This document shows positions 1 through 7,009 of a DNA stretch of 16,055 nt, piece by piece. The DNA is from Bacteroidota bacterium (GTDB taxonomy: Bacteria > Bacteroidota > Bacteroidia > Chitinophagales > Chitinophagaceae): assembly GCA_023429825.1 (NCBI GenBank), contig JAEZDC010000039.1, positions 1-16,055 of the forward strand, in the 5' to 3' direction. How positions within the stretch are numbered: the stretch's first letter is position 1; each line of letters opens with the position of its first letter. Under the pieces are notes generated by a model. It did no database searches, was not told the origin of the DNA, and saw only the letters and a list, made by a program, of their open reading frames with translations. Made by a program: the position numbers and the translations under genes.

Positions 1-1227
1 TACCAGGACTCTCTTGCAGCAGTTACATTTACGGTGAATGGTATGAATTTTTACATGGACCAGGATTTTTCCCTGAGCGCTCAAACAATGCCTGGTGGAA
101 ATTGGAATATTGACAGTGTTGTTTTTGCAGGAAATGGGATTGTAAATAAAACAGTTGATGATTACAAAGACTTAGATGTTAAAGACAAATGGGTGATCAT
201 TGATGCAGGAAATCCATTTGCTGCCAGAGCTAAAATTGCTGCTGCCCAACAGAAAGGAGCAAAAGGTGTGTTGCTTGTTTCAAAATTATTCCCTCTGAAG
301 ACACCTACTGATCCAAAAGGAAGAATGAGGCTTGAACCAAACGCGGCCGCTAATTCTGAATATCCTGCTTTCATGGTTTCTTATAAAGTGGCATCTGCTT
401 TTTATGAAAGGTCAATTACAGATTCTGCTTCACTTTCTAAAGTGACGAAAAGTACACAGTCTTCAAATGCAAAACTGAATGTAACAAAAACCAGGCTTCA
501 GCTTGAAAGTTCAAATGTATTGGGCGTATTAGAAGGAACGGATAAAAAAGATGAATATGTTTTTCTTACTGCGCACTATGATCACTTAGGAAAACGCGGA
601 GATGTAATTTATTATGGCGCTGATGATGATGGATCCGGGACAACCGCAGTGATAGAACTGGCAGAAGCATTTGCACAAGCAAAAAAGAAAAAACACGGAC
701 CAAGAAGAAGTATTGTGTTCATGGCTGTGTCGGGAGAAGAAAAGGGCTTACTCGGTTCTGAATATTATTCAGAGCACCCAATATTTCCGCTTGAGAAAAC
801 AACTGTTGATCTGAATATTGATATGATCGGCAGGATAGATCCGAAATACAAAGGAGACTCGATGAATTATGTTTTTGTTATTGGCGATGATAAATTAAGT
901 AGTGATCTGGCTCCGATCACGGATTCAATTAATAAGCTATACCTGAATATGGAGCTCGACAGGAGATATAATGATGTAACAGATCCGAACCGGTATTATT
1001 ACAGGAGTGATCATTATAATTTTGCAGAGAAAGGGGTTCCGATCATTTTTTATTTCAATGGAACACACGCAGATTATCATAGATCAACTGATACTATTGA
1101 TAAGATCAACTTCGACCTGATGGAAAAAAGGGCAAGGCTTGTGTTTTACACTGCCTGGGAAATGGCCAACAGGGACGCGATGCTCAAACGAGATATTCCT
1201 TTAAATATCCCTCCAAGAAATCAATAA
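1..1227 (+). CDS. M28 family zinc metallopeptidase with PA domain (5' end outside window)
   Basis: Secreted or envelope aminopeptidase-type enzyme of the M28 family, a two-zinc exopeptidase fold. The reading frame is open from base 1, so the gene begins upstream; the GTG at 34 is internal. Counting visible residues from base 1, a protease-associated (PA) insert lies at about 30-130, where a conserved segment reads 'VIIDAGNPFAARAKIAAAQQ'. The catalytic domain follows: AHYDHLG (H192, D194), GADDDGSG (D208-D210), SGEEKGLLGS (E246/E247), NIDMIGR (D274) and DYH (H360). These match the usual zinc ligands and general base, so the enzyme should be active. The N-terminus, including any signal peptide, is not visible. 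A hairpin terminator follows the stop. Substrate is not predictable. Confidence 0.93.
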   Translation, partial: YQDSLAAVTFTVNGMNFYMDQDFSLSAQTMPGGNWNIDSVVFAGNGIVNKTVDDYKDLDVKDKWVIIDAGNPFAARAKIAAAQQKGAKGVLLVSKLFPLKTPTDPKGRMRLEPNAAANSEYPAFMVSYKVASAFYERSITDSASLSKVTKSTQSSNAKLNVTKTRLQLESSNVLGVLEGTDKKDEYVFLTAHYDHLGKRGDVIYYGADDDGSGTTAVIELAEAFAQAKKKKHGPRRSIVFMAVSGEEKGLLGSEYYSEHPIFPLEKTTVDLNIDMIGRIDPKYKGDSMNYVFVIGDDKLSSDLAPITDSINKLYLNMELDRRYNDVTDPNRYYYRSDHYNFAEKGVPIIFYFNGTHADYHRSTDTIDKINFDLMEKRARLVFYTAWEMANRDAMLKRDIPLNIPPRNQ

Positions 1228-1242
1228 AATTTCACAGGAATG

Positions 1243-1269
1243 AAAGGCACTTCTTCGGAAGTGCTTTTT
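1243..1269 (+). terminator. Rho-independent terminator after the M28 peptidase
   Basis: A perfect 7-bp stem (GCACTTC at 1247-1253, GAAGTGC at 1258-1264) closes a TTCG tetraloop and can be extended by AAAG/TTTT pairing. It is followed by a T run, and sits 15 bases after the peptidase stop codon. Confidence 0.85.
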
Positions 1270-1303
1270 GTTTATCCACCACAATAACTTTTATCTTCAT
1301 TAT

Positions 1304-1924
1304 ATGAGCTTGCAGGAAATATGGCAACAGTTTCTTTCAGGGATGCAACTTACAACCTGGTATGAATATGTTGCCGTATTCGCCGGCATTGCAAGTGTAT
1401 GGTTCAGCAGAAAAGAAAATATTTTAGTGTACCCGGTCGGGCTCATCAATACAATCATTTATATCTACATCAGTATTAAGGGGCATTTGCTTGGTGAGGC
1501 TGCAGTGAATCTATATTATACCATCATGAGTATATATGGCTGGATGTTGTGGACAAGAAGAAACGAAAAACATGAACATGTTGTGCGCATCACAGTCTCT
1601 TCGGCAAAAGAATGGCTGCAACATATATTATTCTTTGCCTTCTTTTATCTCATGATTTTTATCTCGCTCACATTTGTAAAAAAAGTCTTTGCAGAAGGCG
1701 CTATCCCATGGGCCGATGCGTTTGCAAGTGCTACAGCCTTTACAGGAATGTGGTTGATGGCAAAGAAAAAAGTAGAAAGCTGGTATTGGTGGATAGCAAC
1801 CAATATCGCCTCTATACCTTTATATTTCGTGAAGCTTTACGTTTTCACAAGCGTGTACTATTTTGTATTGTTGATCTTCGCTTTCTGGGGATTAGCGGAA
1901 TGGCGAAAAAGAGCTAAGCAATGA
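1304..1924 (+). CDS. pnuC: PnuC-family nicotinamide riboside transporter
   Basis: Inner-membrane facilitator of nicotinamide riboside uptake for NAD salvage. The 206-residue protein is almost entirely hydrophobic helices, with the family's typical segments: 'VFAGIASVWFSRKENILVYP' near the N-terminus, then 'GLINTIIYIYIS' and an 'AAVNLYYTIMSIYGWMLW' stretch rich in the Trp/Asn residues that line the substrate path. A late 'ESWYWWIATN' segment is also characteristic. I chose the ATG at 1304; an in-frame TTG at 1268 lies inside the upstream terminator. The last codon overlaps the next gene's start (ATGA at 1921-1924), so transporter and kinase are translationally coupled, consistent with import followed by phosphorylation that traps the substrate. 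Confidence 0.92.
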   Translation: MSLQEIWQQFLSGMQLTTWYEYVAVFAGIASVWFSRKENILVYPVGLINTIIYIYISIKGHLLGEAAVNLYYTIMSIYGWMLWTRRNEKHEHVVRITVSSAKEWLQHILFFAFFYLMIFISLTFVKKVFAEGAIPWADAFASATAFTGMWLMAKKKVESWYWWIATNIASIPLYFVKLYVFTSVYYFVLLIFAFWGLAEWRKRAKQ

Positions 1925-2439
1925 AGAAAATAGTTGTGATAGGTCCTGAATCTACAGGCAAGAGTACATTATGCGAACAACTTGCTCATCATTATCAAAC
2001 CATTTGGTGTAAAGAATACGCAAGAGAATATTTGCTCAAGAATGGAATGAACTATAGCTACGATGATCTGCTCACCATCGCAAAAGGCCAGTTAGATTTA
2101 GAAGATAAAACGCTTGATGAGTCTAAAAATCAATTGTATTTTATAGATACCAATATGTACGTAATGCAGGTTTGGTGCGAGTATGTCTATGGAAGATGTC
2201 ACCAATTAATTATTGATGAGATCGTGAAAAGAAAATATGACCTGTATTTACTTACCAATATTGATCTCCCTTGGGTAAAAGATGAACTACGGGAATATCC
2301 TGATGAAAAACCAAGAAAAGAGTTGTACAAGATGTACAAAGAATTGATGATACAGGAGGTTACGCCCTGGATCGATATATGCGGTAGCTATGAAGAACGT
2401 TTACGGAAAGCCATCGAGGCGGTTGATGCTATTCGATAA
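1921..2439 (+). CDS. NadR-type ribosylnicotinamide kinase (kinase domain only)
   Basis: Cytoplasmic P-loop kinase that should phosphorylate nicotinamide riboside to NMN. Walker A is GPESTGKST at residues 8-16, and 'KEYAREYL' and 'FIDTNMY' (about 74-80) are characteristic of the NadR C-terminal kinase domain. At 172 residues it corresponds only to that domain. The N-terminal helix-turn-helix and NMN adenylyltransferase domains of enterobacterial NadR are absent, so adenylylation to NAD would need another enzyme. Its start overlaps the pnuC stop by four bases, which strongly supports the assignment, since PnuC import is driven by this kinase step. Automatic pipelines often call it simply AAA family ATPase. 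It ends three bases before the convergent mtgA stop. Confidence 0.88.
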   Translation: MKKIVVIGPESTGKSTLCEQLAHHYQTIWCKEYAREYLLKNGMNYSYDDLLTIAKGQLDLEDKTLDESKNQLYFIDTNMYVMQVWCEYVYGRCHQLIIDEIVKRKYDLYLLTNIDLPWVKDELREYPDEKPRKELYKMYKELMIQEVTPWIDICGSYEERLRKAIEAVDAIR

Positions 2440-2442
2440 TTT

Positions 2443-3162
2443 TCACTTAATTAATTTCTTTACTTCCGGATCACCTGCGAGATTATTCATTTGTCGTAAG
2501 ATCAATTGTCTCTTCCAGGCTACCCATCGACTCATCGGGATTACCGTATACTTTTTAGGGTTAGGTAAACAGGCGATAATAGTCGCGGCTTCTACCGCAG
2601 ATAAGTTTTTAGCGGATTTGTTGAAATACTTTCTTGCAGCAGCCTCAATCCCGAAAATCCCTTTGCCCATTTCAATTGTGTTAAGGTATACAAGCAGAAT
2701 CCTCTTCTTCCCCCATACCCATTCTATTCCTTTTGTGAAATAAAACTCCGGAATTTTACGAATGTATCTCCCAACACCACCACCCTGCCATAAAAAAACA
2801 TTTTTTGCTGTTTGCTGAGAGATAGTACTTGCTCCGGCTCCTCCGCTGCGTTTTCTCTTAGTTGATTTTTCGTCAATGCTTTTTTCCAATGCATTCCAAT
2901 CAAAGCCGCTATGGTCAGGGAAGAGTTGATCTTCACTAGCAATCGCAGCAAGTTTAACGTTTGAAGATATTTGATCCCATTCAACGTACTCTTTTTTCAA
3001 CCCATGACCTGCTATATAATTACCAGCCTGAGTTAGTGTGACTGGCGGCATCATCCATTTACAAATAATAAGATATATGCTGGAGGATATGAACATAAAG
3101 AAGAAAATCCGTTTTGTCCATTTCCATATACCTTTCCATGTTGGCTTTTTAAGCAGGGGCAT
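2443..3162 (-). CDS. mtgA: Monofunctional peptidoglycan glycosyltransferase (GT51)
   Basis: Polymerises lipid II into glycan strands at the periplasmic face of the inner membrane. The 239-residue protein has one N-terminal membrane anchor (about residues 18-38) and a GT51 domain with no transpeptidase domain. GT51 motifs are visible: 'AIASEDQLFPDHSGFDW', containing the catalytic Glu (E77), 'GASTISQQTAKNVFLW' (110-125), 'KIPEFYFTKGIEWVWGKKRIL' region with 'VYLNTIEMGKGIFGIEAAARKYF' (158-180), and 'LSAVEAATIIACLPNP'. Length matches MtgA. The ATG at 3162 lies about 45 bases downstream of the tRNA-Asn terminator. No clear promoter of its own was seen. Confidence 0.93.
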   Translation of the reverse strand: MPLLKKPTWKGIWKWTKRIFFFMFISSSIYLIICKWMMPPVTLTQAGNYIAGHGLKKEYVEWDQISSNVKLAAIASEDQLFPDHSGFDWNALEKSIDEKSTKRKRSGGAGASTISQQTAKNVFLWQGGGVGRYIRKIPEFYFTKGIEWVWGKKRILLVYLNTIEMGKGIFGIEAAARKYFNKSAKNLSAVEAATIIACLPNPKKYTVIPMSRWVAWKRQLILRQMNNLAGDPEVKKLIK

Positions 3163-3206
3163 AAGCTATATGCAATTCATATGAAGTTGAGAAGTTTCTA
3201 TAAGAT

Positions 3207-3234
3207 AAAAAAGCCTCATCTTTCGATAAGGCTT
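3207..3234 (-). terminator. Terminator of tRNA-Asn
   Basis: Read on the minus strand, a 10-bp stem (arms at 3225-3234 and 3211-3220, one G-T wobble) closes a GAAA tetraloop and runs into a T tract (3210 downwards). It starts a few bases after the tRNA 3' end. Confidence 0.85.
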
Positions 3235-3236
3235 TG

Positions 3237-3310
3237 CTCCTCAGCCCCGACTTGAACGGGGGACCCTCTGATTAACAGTCAGATGCTCTAACCAACTGAG
3301 CTACTGAGGA
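3237..3310 (-). tRNA. tRNA-Asn (GTT)
   Basis: A complete 74-nt cloverleaf on the minus strand: acceptor TCCTCAG/CTGAGGA, D stem GCTC/GAGC, anticodon stem TCTGA/TCAGA around loop CTGTTAA (anticodon GTT), and T stem CCCCG/CGGGG around TTCAAGT. The discriminator is G and no CCA is encoded. Promoter and terminator are both identifiable, so it is a monocistronic unit between hflX and mtgA. Confidence 0.96.
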
Positions 3311-3326
3311 ATCATTTTCAGGGTGG

Positions 3327-3356
3327 CAAAAATAGGAGATTTTACTTTCCACCCAA
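3327..3356 (-). promoter_or_regulatory. Bacteroidetes-type promoter for tRNA-Asn
   Basis: On the minus strand, TTG (3354-3356) is separated by 19 nt from TATTTTTG (3327-3334). This matches the Bacteroidetes primary-sigma consensus of -33 TTG and -7 TAnnTTTG. It lies 16 bases upstream of the tRNA 5' end. Confidence 0.75.
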
Positions 3357-3410
3357 GTGCTTTTTTATTTTTTTTGAGAAGCTTGGGAAACCGGTTCAGC
3401 TTCAAAGCGT

Positions 3411-4601
3411 TTAATAGAAAAACTCGCTCTTATACGGATAACGGATATGATACATCTGTCTCACTTTCTTTAATATTCGATCTCTCAATTCGTCGATATT
3501 CTTTCTTTCTGTCGCAGATACAAAAACACAATTTCCTTCGGTGATATTTTCCCATTTTTCGTGAAGCTCACGGATGATCTCGACTTTCACATCATCTTCC
3601 AGCCATGCATCAAAGTTCTTTTCTTCGTATTGGTCAATTTTATTGAATATGGTGAGAATGGGTTTATCAAACCCTTTTATTTCCTGGAGCGTTTTATTCA
3701 CTACACCGATCTGGTCTTCATGCTGGGAATGCGATATATCAACAACATGTAAGAGGATATCTGCTTCTCTCACTTCATCCAGGGTGCTTTTAAAGCTCTC
3801 TACTAAATGATGTGGAAGCTTTCTAATGAAGCCCACCGTATCACTTAACAGAAAAGGCGTATTCTCGAAAACAACTTTTCGTGTAGTGGTATCAAGCGTG
3901 GCGAATAACTTATTTTCTGCAAAGACATCGCTCTTGGTTAGAAGATTCATTAATGTACTCTTACCAACGTTTGTATAACCTACCAAGGCAACCCTGATAA
4001 ATTCACCCCGCTCTTTTCGTTGAGTGAAGGATTGCTTATCAATTTCCTGTAGTCTTTTTCGCAGCAATGAGATCTTGTCCTTTACAATACGACGATCCGT
4101 TTCGATCTCTGTTTCACCCGGGCCTCTTGTACCAATACCACCACCTTGACGTTCCAGGTGGCTCCACATTCCGCGTAATCTTGGCAACAGGTATTGATAT
4201 TGGGCCAGTTCTACCTGCACTTTTGCCTGAGCTGTTCTTGCTCTACGAGCAAAGATGTCGAGGATGAGATCGCTTCGGTCTATCGTTTTTACCCCTACCT
4301 CCTTGGAGATATTTTGTATTTGAGAACCTGTTAGTTCATCATCAAAAATGACAATATCGATATTCTTCGTCTGCACATAATTCTTGATCTCTTCCAGTTT
4401 TCCTTTTCCAACAAAAGTGCGGCTATCCGGATGCTGCAATTTTTGGGTGAATCGTTTTACACTGATCGCTCCGGCGGTTTCAGCTAGAAACGAGAGTTCA
4501 TCAAGATATTCATCCACCTGCTCCTGGGTTTGTTCTTTTTGGACAACGCCTACCAGTACTGCTCTTTCTTCTTCTTTTATCTTATTTTGTTTCTCTATCA
4601 A
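3411..4601 (-). CDS. hflX: GTPase HflX
   Basis: Ribosome-associated GTPase that splits or rescues stalled 70S ribosomes, often under stress. An N-terminal HflX domain (about residues 10-185) contains 'DSRTFVGKGKLEEI' and the signature 'RQGGGIGTRGPGETEIETDRR'. The G domain shows G1 GYTNVGKS (about 208-215), the G2 threonine in 'FATLDTTTR', G3 DTVGF (about 252), G4 NKID (about 318-321) and G5 SATE. Length of 396 residues fits the family. The start appears to be TTG at 4601: the frame meets a stop at 4617-4619 with no ATG or GTG between, and the N-terminus begins just before the conserved 'ERAVLVGV' segment. The gene lies downstream of an outer-membrane protein gene on the same strand but is separated from it by a terminator. 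Confidence 0.95.
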   Translation of the reverse strand: MIEKQNKIKEEERAVLVGVVQKEQTQEQVDEYLDELSFLAETAGAISVKRFTQKLQHPDSRTFVGKGKLEEIKNYVQTKNIDIVIFDDELTGSQIQNISKEVGVKTIDRSDLILDIFARRARTAQAKVQVELAQYQYLLPRLRGMWSHLERQGGGIGTRGPGETEIETDRRIVKDKISLLRKRLQEIDKQSFTQRKERGEFIRVALVGYTNVGKSTLMNLLTKSDVFAENKLFATLDTTTRKVVFENTPFLLSDTVGFIRKLPHHLVESFKSTLDEVREADILLHVVDISHSQHEDQIGVVNKTLQEIKGFDKPILTIFNKIDQYEEKNFDAWLEDDVKVEIIRELHEKWENITEGNCVFVSATERKNIDELRDRILKKVRQMYHIRYPYKSEFFY

Positions 4602-4636
4602 TGCTGATGTTTTTAACTATATATCAAACTAAGTGC

Positions 4637-4669
4637 AAAATAAAACCCTGCCGGTTACCAGCAGGGTTT
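4637..4669 (-). terminator. Terminator after the beta-barrel protein gene
   Basis: On the minus strand, a perfect 9-bp stem (AAACCCTGC and GCAGGGTTT, arms 4661-4669 and 4643-4651) with a 9-nt loop is followed by a T-rich tail. It lies about 20 bases after the stop at 4689 and before hflX. The inverted repeat is AT-flanked on both sides, so it may act weakly in the other direction too. Confidence 0.82.
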
Positions 4670-4688
4670 ACAAACTTAAATATATTAT

Positions 4689-5426
4689 TTATAGACCCGC
4701 GATCGTTAATCCTATAGAAAATGGACGAATCTCCGGTCCCAATCCATCTTTAATTAAAGTGGTTACCTGGTATTGGGCATGTAAACCCAATATGCCGTAT
4801 CCTACTCTTCCATGTACAGCCAGTTTGGTACCATTGAAAAATTTGCGTTCAACTTCTTTTTGTATGTATTTCTCTCCGTACAGGCTCACATCGTTCTTAT
4901 TAACCAGGTTTTTACCCTTAGTGTATGCTTTTAGCATGGTTCCTACCTTAGCACCAACAGCAACCTTAAAGCTCTTGCTAGGCTCGGCCGGATTGCTGTA
5001 CCATCTTAACTCTACCGGCACCTCTGCATATACGGTAGTAAGCTTGAACTTTTTGAAATGATTAGCGCTGTCAACATTATTAAATGGCAAATTGGTAGTT
5101 CCGGTAGCTTTCAGATTAACATAAGTATTATCAAAAAACATATTACTACTTCCAATGCCCACACCATAAGCCACGCTTAGCTTTGGATTGGTCTTGAATG
5201 GTTTATCCAGCATAAAGTACACATTGAAATGCCGGGAAAAACCTTTGGTACGAATGCTATCCGGTTTACCCATCCAACTATCAGCCCCAAATTGAATAAG
5301 TAAGTGATCAGTTCCTCTATTACTCAAATCAAATTCTAATTTGGATGGTCTTGTGGTGGTAGTATCCTGAGCAAAACTGAACCGTGCTACAGTAAAAAGA
5401 ATAAGTAGTAAAAATGTTTTTTTCAT
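4689..5426 (-). CDS. Secreted outer-membrane beta-barrel protein (PorT-like family)
   Basis: A 245-residue protein starting with a clear signal peptide (MKKTFLLLILFTVARFSFAQ, cleavage near residue 19/20). The rest alternates polar and hydrophobic residues in short strands separated by turns, as in small Bacteroidota barrel proteins. Examples are 'FNVYFML', 'KLSVAYGVGIGSSN', 'TTVYAEVPVELRWYS', 'FKVAVGAKVGTML', 'KLAVHGRVGYG' and a final 'IRPFSIGLTIAGL'. No catalytic motif is visible. I assign it to the general outer-membrane barrel group (PorT/OMP_b-brl type) on architecture only; specific function is unknown. It has its own candidate promoter with an inverted repeat and its own terminator, so it is likely monocistronic, divergent from the receiver gene at 5657. 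Confidence 0.75.
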   Translation of the reverse strand: MKKTFLLLILFTVARFSFAQDTTTTRPSKLEFDLSNRGTDHLLIQFGADSWMGKPDSIRTKGFSRHFNVYFMLDKPFKTNPKLSVAYGVGIGSSNMFFDNTYVNLKATGTTNLPFNNVDSANHFKKFKLTTVYAEVPVELRWYSNPAEPSKSFKVAVGAKVGTMLKAYTKGKNLVNKNDVSLYGEKYIQKEVERKFFNGTKLAVHGRVGYGILGLHAQYQVTTLIKDGLGPEIRPFSIGLTIAGL

Positions 5427-5472
5427 CAGATGGTCTTGTTTATATAGCTTAAATATCCCTGAATTGTAATGG

Positions 5473-5518
5473 AATTTCTGTTATAGGATTGTTTAAGAGC
5501 GACAAAAATAACAGAATT
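5473..5518. repeat. Imperfect inverted repeat overlapping a candidate promoter
   Basis: The arms AATTTCTGTTAT (5473-5484) and ATAACAGAATT (5508-5518) are reverse complements apart from one extra T. GTAAT outside one arm is matched by ATTAC outside the other, with a 6-nt offset. The right arm overlaps a TAnnTTTG -7 match for the minus-strand gene, which is the position expected of an operator. Confidence 0.4.
5503..5510 (-). promoter_or_regulatory. Candidate -7 element for the beta-barrel gene
   Basis: TATTTTTG on the minus strand matches the Bacteroidetes -7 consensus TAnnTTTG exactly and lies 77 bases upstream of the ATG at 5426. No TTG sits at the expected 17-23 nt upstream, so this is only a half match. 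Confidence 0.4.
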
Positions 5519-5656
5519 ACAAGGAGATGAGTGGTTAAAATAAAGTCAAAACGAACGCGTCTTTTTCTCAAAAAATATCTATTACTAAATACTTATCACC
5601 GTAATTATACGTTATAACACTGGTGAATCTGGTATACTAACCTTGAAATACTACCT

Positions 5657-6085
5657 ATGAATACCCAACTCCTCCAGGGAAAGAGTGTGCTTGTTGTAGA
5701 AGACAATCACATTAACCAACTTCTTGTAAAACACACCCTTTCGGCCTCCGGCGCTTTGATAGACATCTGCGATAATGGAGCCACCGCCTTAGAAAAGATC
5801 CACAACAAAAAGTATGATCTCATCTTAATGGATATTCACCTACCCGGATTGGATGGGTATCAAACTACAGAGATCGTTCGCAAAGAGCTCAACCTCGATC
5901 TTCCGATACTTGCTATGACAGCTTCTATAAAAAGCGAAGCAGAAAAATGCATCAGCCTCGGCATGAATGGTTATGTTTTCAAACCTTTCACACTTGAAGT
6001 GCTTTATGAAGCAATAGAAAAGGCACTTGCCCAGCCATATACATTAATTGGTTTTGGATATAACACGCAGCCATACGTCCACTAA
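5657..6085 (+). CDS. Single-domain response regulator (receiver only)
   Basis: A 142-residue CheY-like receiver with no output domain. The acidic pair is E15/D16, the phospho-acceptor D59 in 'LILMDIHLPGLDGYQTT', the switch threonine T88 and the conserved lysine K109 in 'FKPF', so phosphorylation should be possible. The N-terminal 'GKSVLVVEDNHINQLLVKHTL' resembles receivers at the C-terminus of hybrid histidine kinases rather than OmpR-type regulators. A short tail after the receiver shows no domain. No histidine kinase is encoded in the window. It is the first of three receivers leading into the polysaccharide genes, but a 106-base gap separates it from the next, so co-transcription is uncertain. 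Confidence 0.9.
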   Translation: MNTQLLQGKSVLVVEDNHINQLLVKHTLSASGALIDICDNGATALEKIHNKKYDLILMDIHLPGLDGYQTTEIVRKELNLDLPILAMTASIKSEAEKCISLGMNGYVFKPFTLEVLYEAIEKALAQPYTLIGFGYNTQPYVH

Positions 6086-6191
6086 CACGAACGATTCTTT
6101 TAAGCATTAGAAATCCTGCGATCAGTTTCGCGGTTCAAAAAATTTTCGTTTTATTAACTCAGTTACCTAATTTGTTGCTGAAACAGTAATA

Positions 6192-6554
6192 ATGAAAGTA
6201 CTTATTGCGGAGGATGAGCCCATGATGCTGGCAGCTCTACATCACAACCTTCAATTAGAAGGCTACGAGGTGTTATCCTCTACAGATGGAAGGGATGCCC
6301 TGGAAAAATTTGAAGCACATTCGCCTGACCTTATTATTACAGATATTTTAATGCCGTATACTTCGGGTTTAGAACTCATTGGAGTGGTCAAAAATAGTTC
6401 CGGCAAGGCAACACCTATTATCGTCCTTTCGGCTATGGGTCAAGAAGCAACTGTAATCGAAGCTTTTCAATTAGGCGCAGATGATTTCATCATAAAGCCG
6501 TTCGATCCAACTGAGTTAAGTATGAGAATTAAACGCCTATTAAAAAAGAAGTAA
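6192..6554 (+). CDS. Single-domain response regulator, tandem copy A
   Basis: A 120-residue receiver with E7/D8, phospho-acceptor D51 in 'LIITDILMPYTSGLELI', S80 in 'VLSAMGQEA' and K102 in 'IKPF', and no output domain. It is closely related along its whole length to the next gene, sharing 'LIAEDEP', 'PYxSGLE', 'VLSAMGQE' and 'LGADDF', and is clearly different from the receiver at 5657. The pair therefore arose by tandem duplication. It likely acts by protein-protein contact, because it carries no DNA-binding or enzymatic domain. Seventy-six bases separate it from copy B. Confidence 0.9.
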   Translation: MKVLIAEDEPMMLAALHHNLQLEGYEVLSSTDGRDALEKFEAHSPDLIITDILMPYTSGLELIGVVKNSSGKATPIIVLSAMGQEATVIEAFQLGADDFIIKPFDPTELSMRIKRLLKKK

Positions 6555-6630
6555 ACGCTTATTAAATTCATAATCAACCTAAGCCTTCAAAAATTTTTTG
6601 TCGATTTTTGCCGGCTATTAATTGTGTGAA

Positions 6631-7005
6631 ATGAAGATTCTTATTGCAGAAGATGAACCACTGATCCTTCAAACAATGGAGCTTAAACTTAAGAAGGAAG
6701 GTTATGAGATCATTAAATGCATAGATGGTTTAGAAGCTATTCAAAAGCTGGAAAAGCAAACGCCCGATCTTGTGATCACCGATATCATGCTGCCATACTC
6801 CTCCGGTTTGGAGATCATCCGAAAAGTAAAGGAGAATGAAGAAACGAAGGATACGCCTGTTATTGTATTATCGGCTATGGGGCAGGAAAATATCGTTGAA
6901 GAAGCCTTTGCCTTAGGAGCAGATGATTTTTTAAAAAAACCATTTAGTTTAAGTGAACTAAGTATCCGAATCAAAAAACTGGCCCGAACGTTTAGTCTTC
7001 TATAA
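6631..7005 (+). CDS. Single-domain response regulator, tandem copy B
   Basis: A 124-residue receiver with E7/D8, phospho-acceptor D51 in 'LVITDIMLPYSSGLEII', S81 and K103 ('KKPF'), so all phosphotransfer residues are intact. I chose the ATG at 6631, which aligns exactly with the start of copy A; an in-frame TTG nine bases upstream would add only three residues. The gene ends four bases before the HEAT repeat gene, which itself overlaps the glycosyltransferase gene. This receiver is therefore almost certainly co-expressed with the polysaccharide synthase and is the best candidate for a local regulator of it. Overall identity to copy A looks to be a little over half of positions, estimated by eye. 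Confidence 0.9.
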   Translation: MKILIAEDEPLILQTMELKLKKEGYEIIKCIDGLEAIQKLEKQTPDLVITDIMLPYSSGLEIIRKVKENEETKDTPVIVLSAMGQENIVEEAFALGADDFLKKPFSLSELSIRIKKLARTFSLL

Positions 7006-7009
7006 TCCA

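Noticed and set aside
1268..1303. Earlier in-frame TTG start for pnuC
   Set aside because: The TTG falls in the tail of the upstream terminator, and the extra residues are not part of the PnuC pattern; the ATG at 1304 gives the normal N-terminus.
3311..3410. Possible hflX terminator (GAAGCT/AGCTTC stem with A/T-rich flank)
   Set aside because: The stem is only six pairs with a 15-base loop, and on the hflX strand it is followed by A-rich rather than T-rich sequence.
4671..4678. Exact TAnnTTTG match (TAAGTTTG, minus strand) that could be a promoter for hflX
   Set aside because: It lies immediately upstream of the hairpin terminator at 4637-4669, so a transcript from it would be terminated before hflX, and no TTG is found at the expected spacing.
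4633..5061. Long open frame on the plus strand (142 codons) opposite the beta-barrel gene
   Set aside because: It lies wholly antisense to a gene with a signal peptide and barrel pattern, starts in the terminator hairpin region, and its translation shows no domain-like features.
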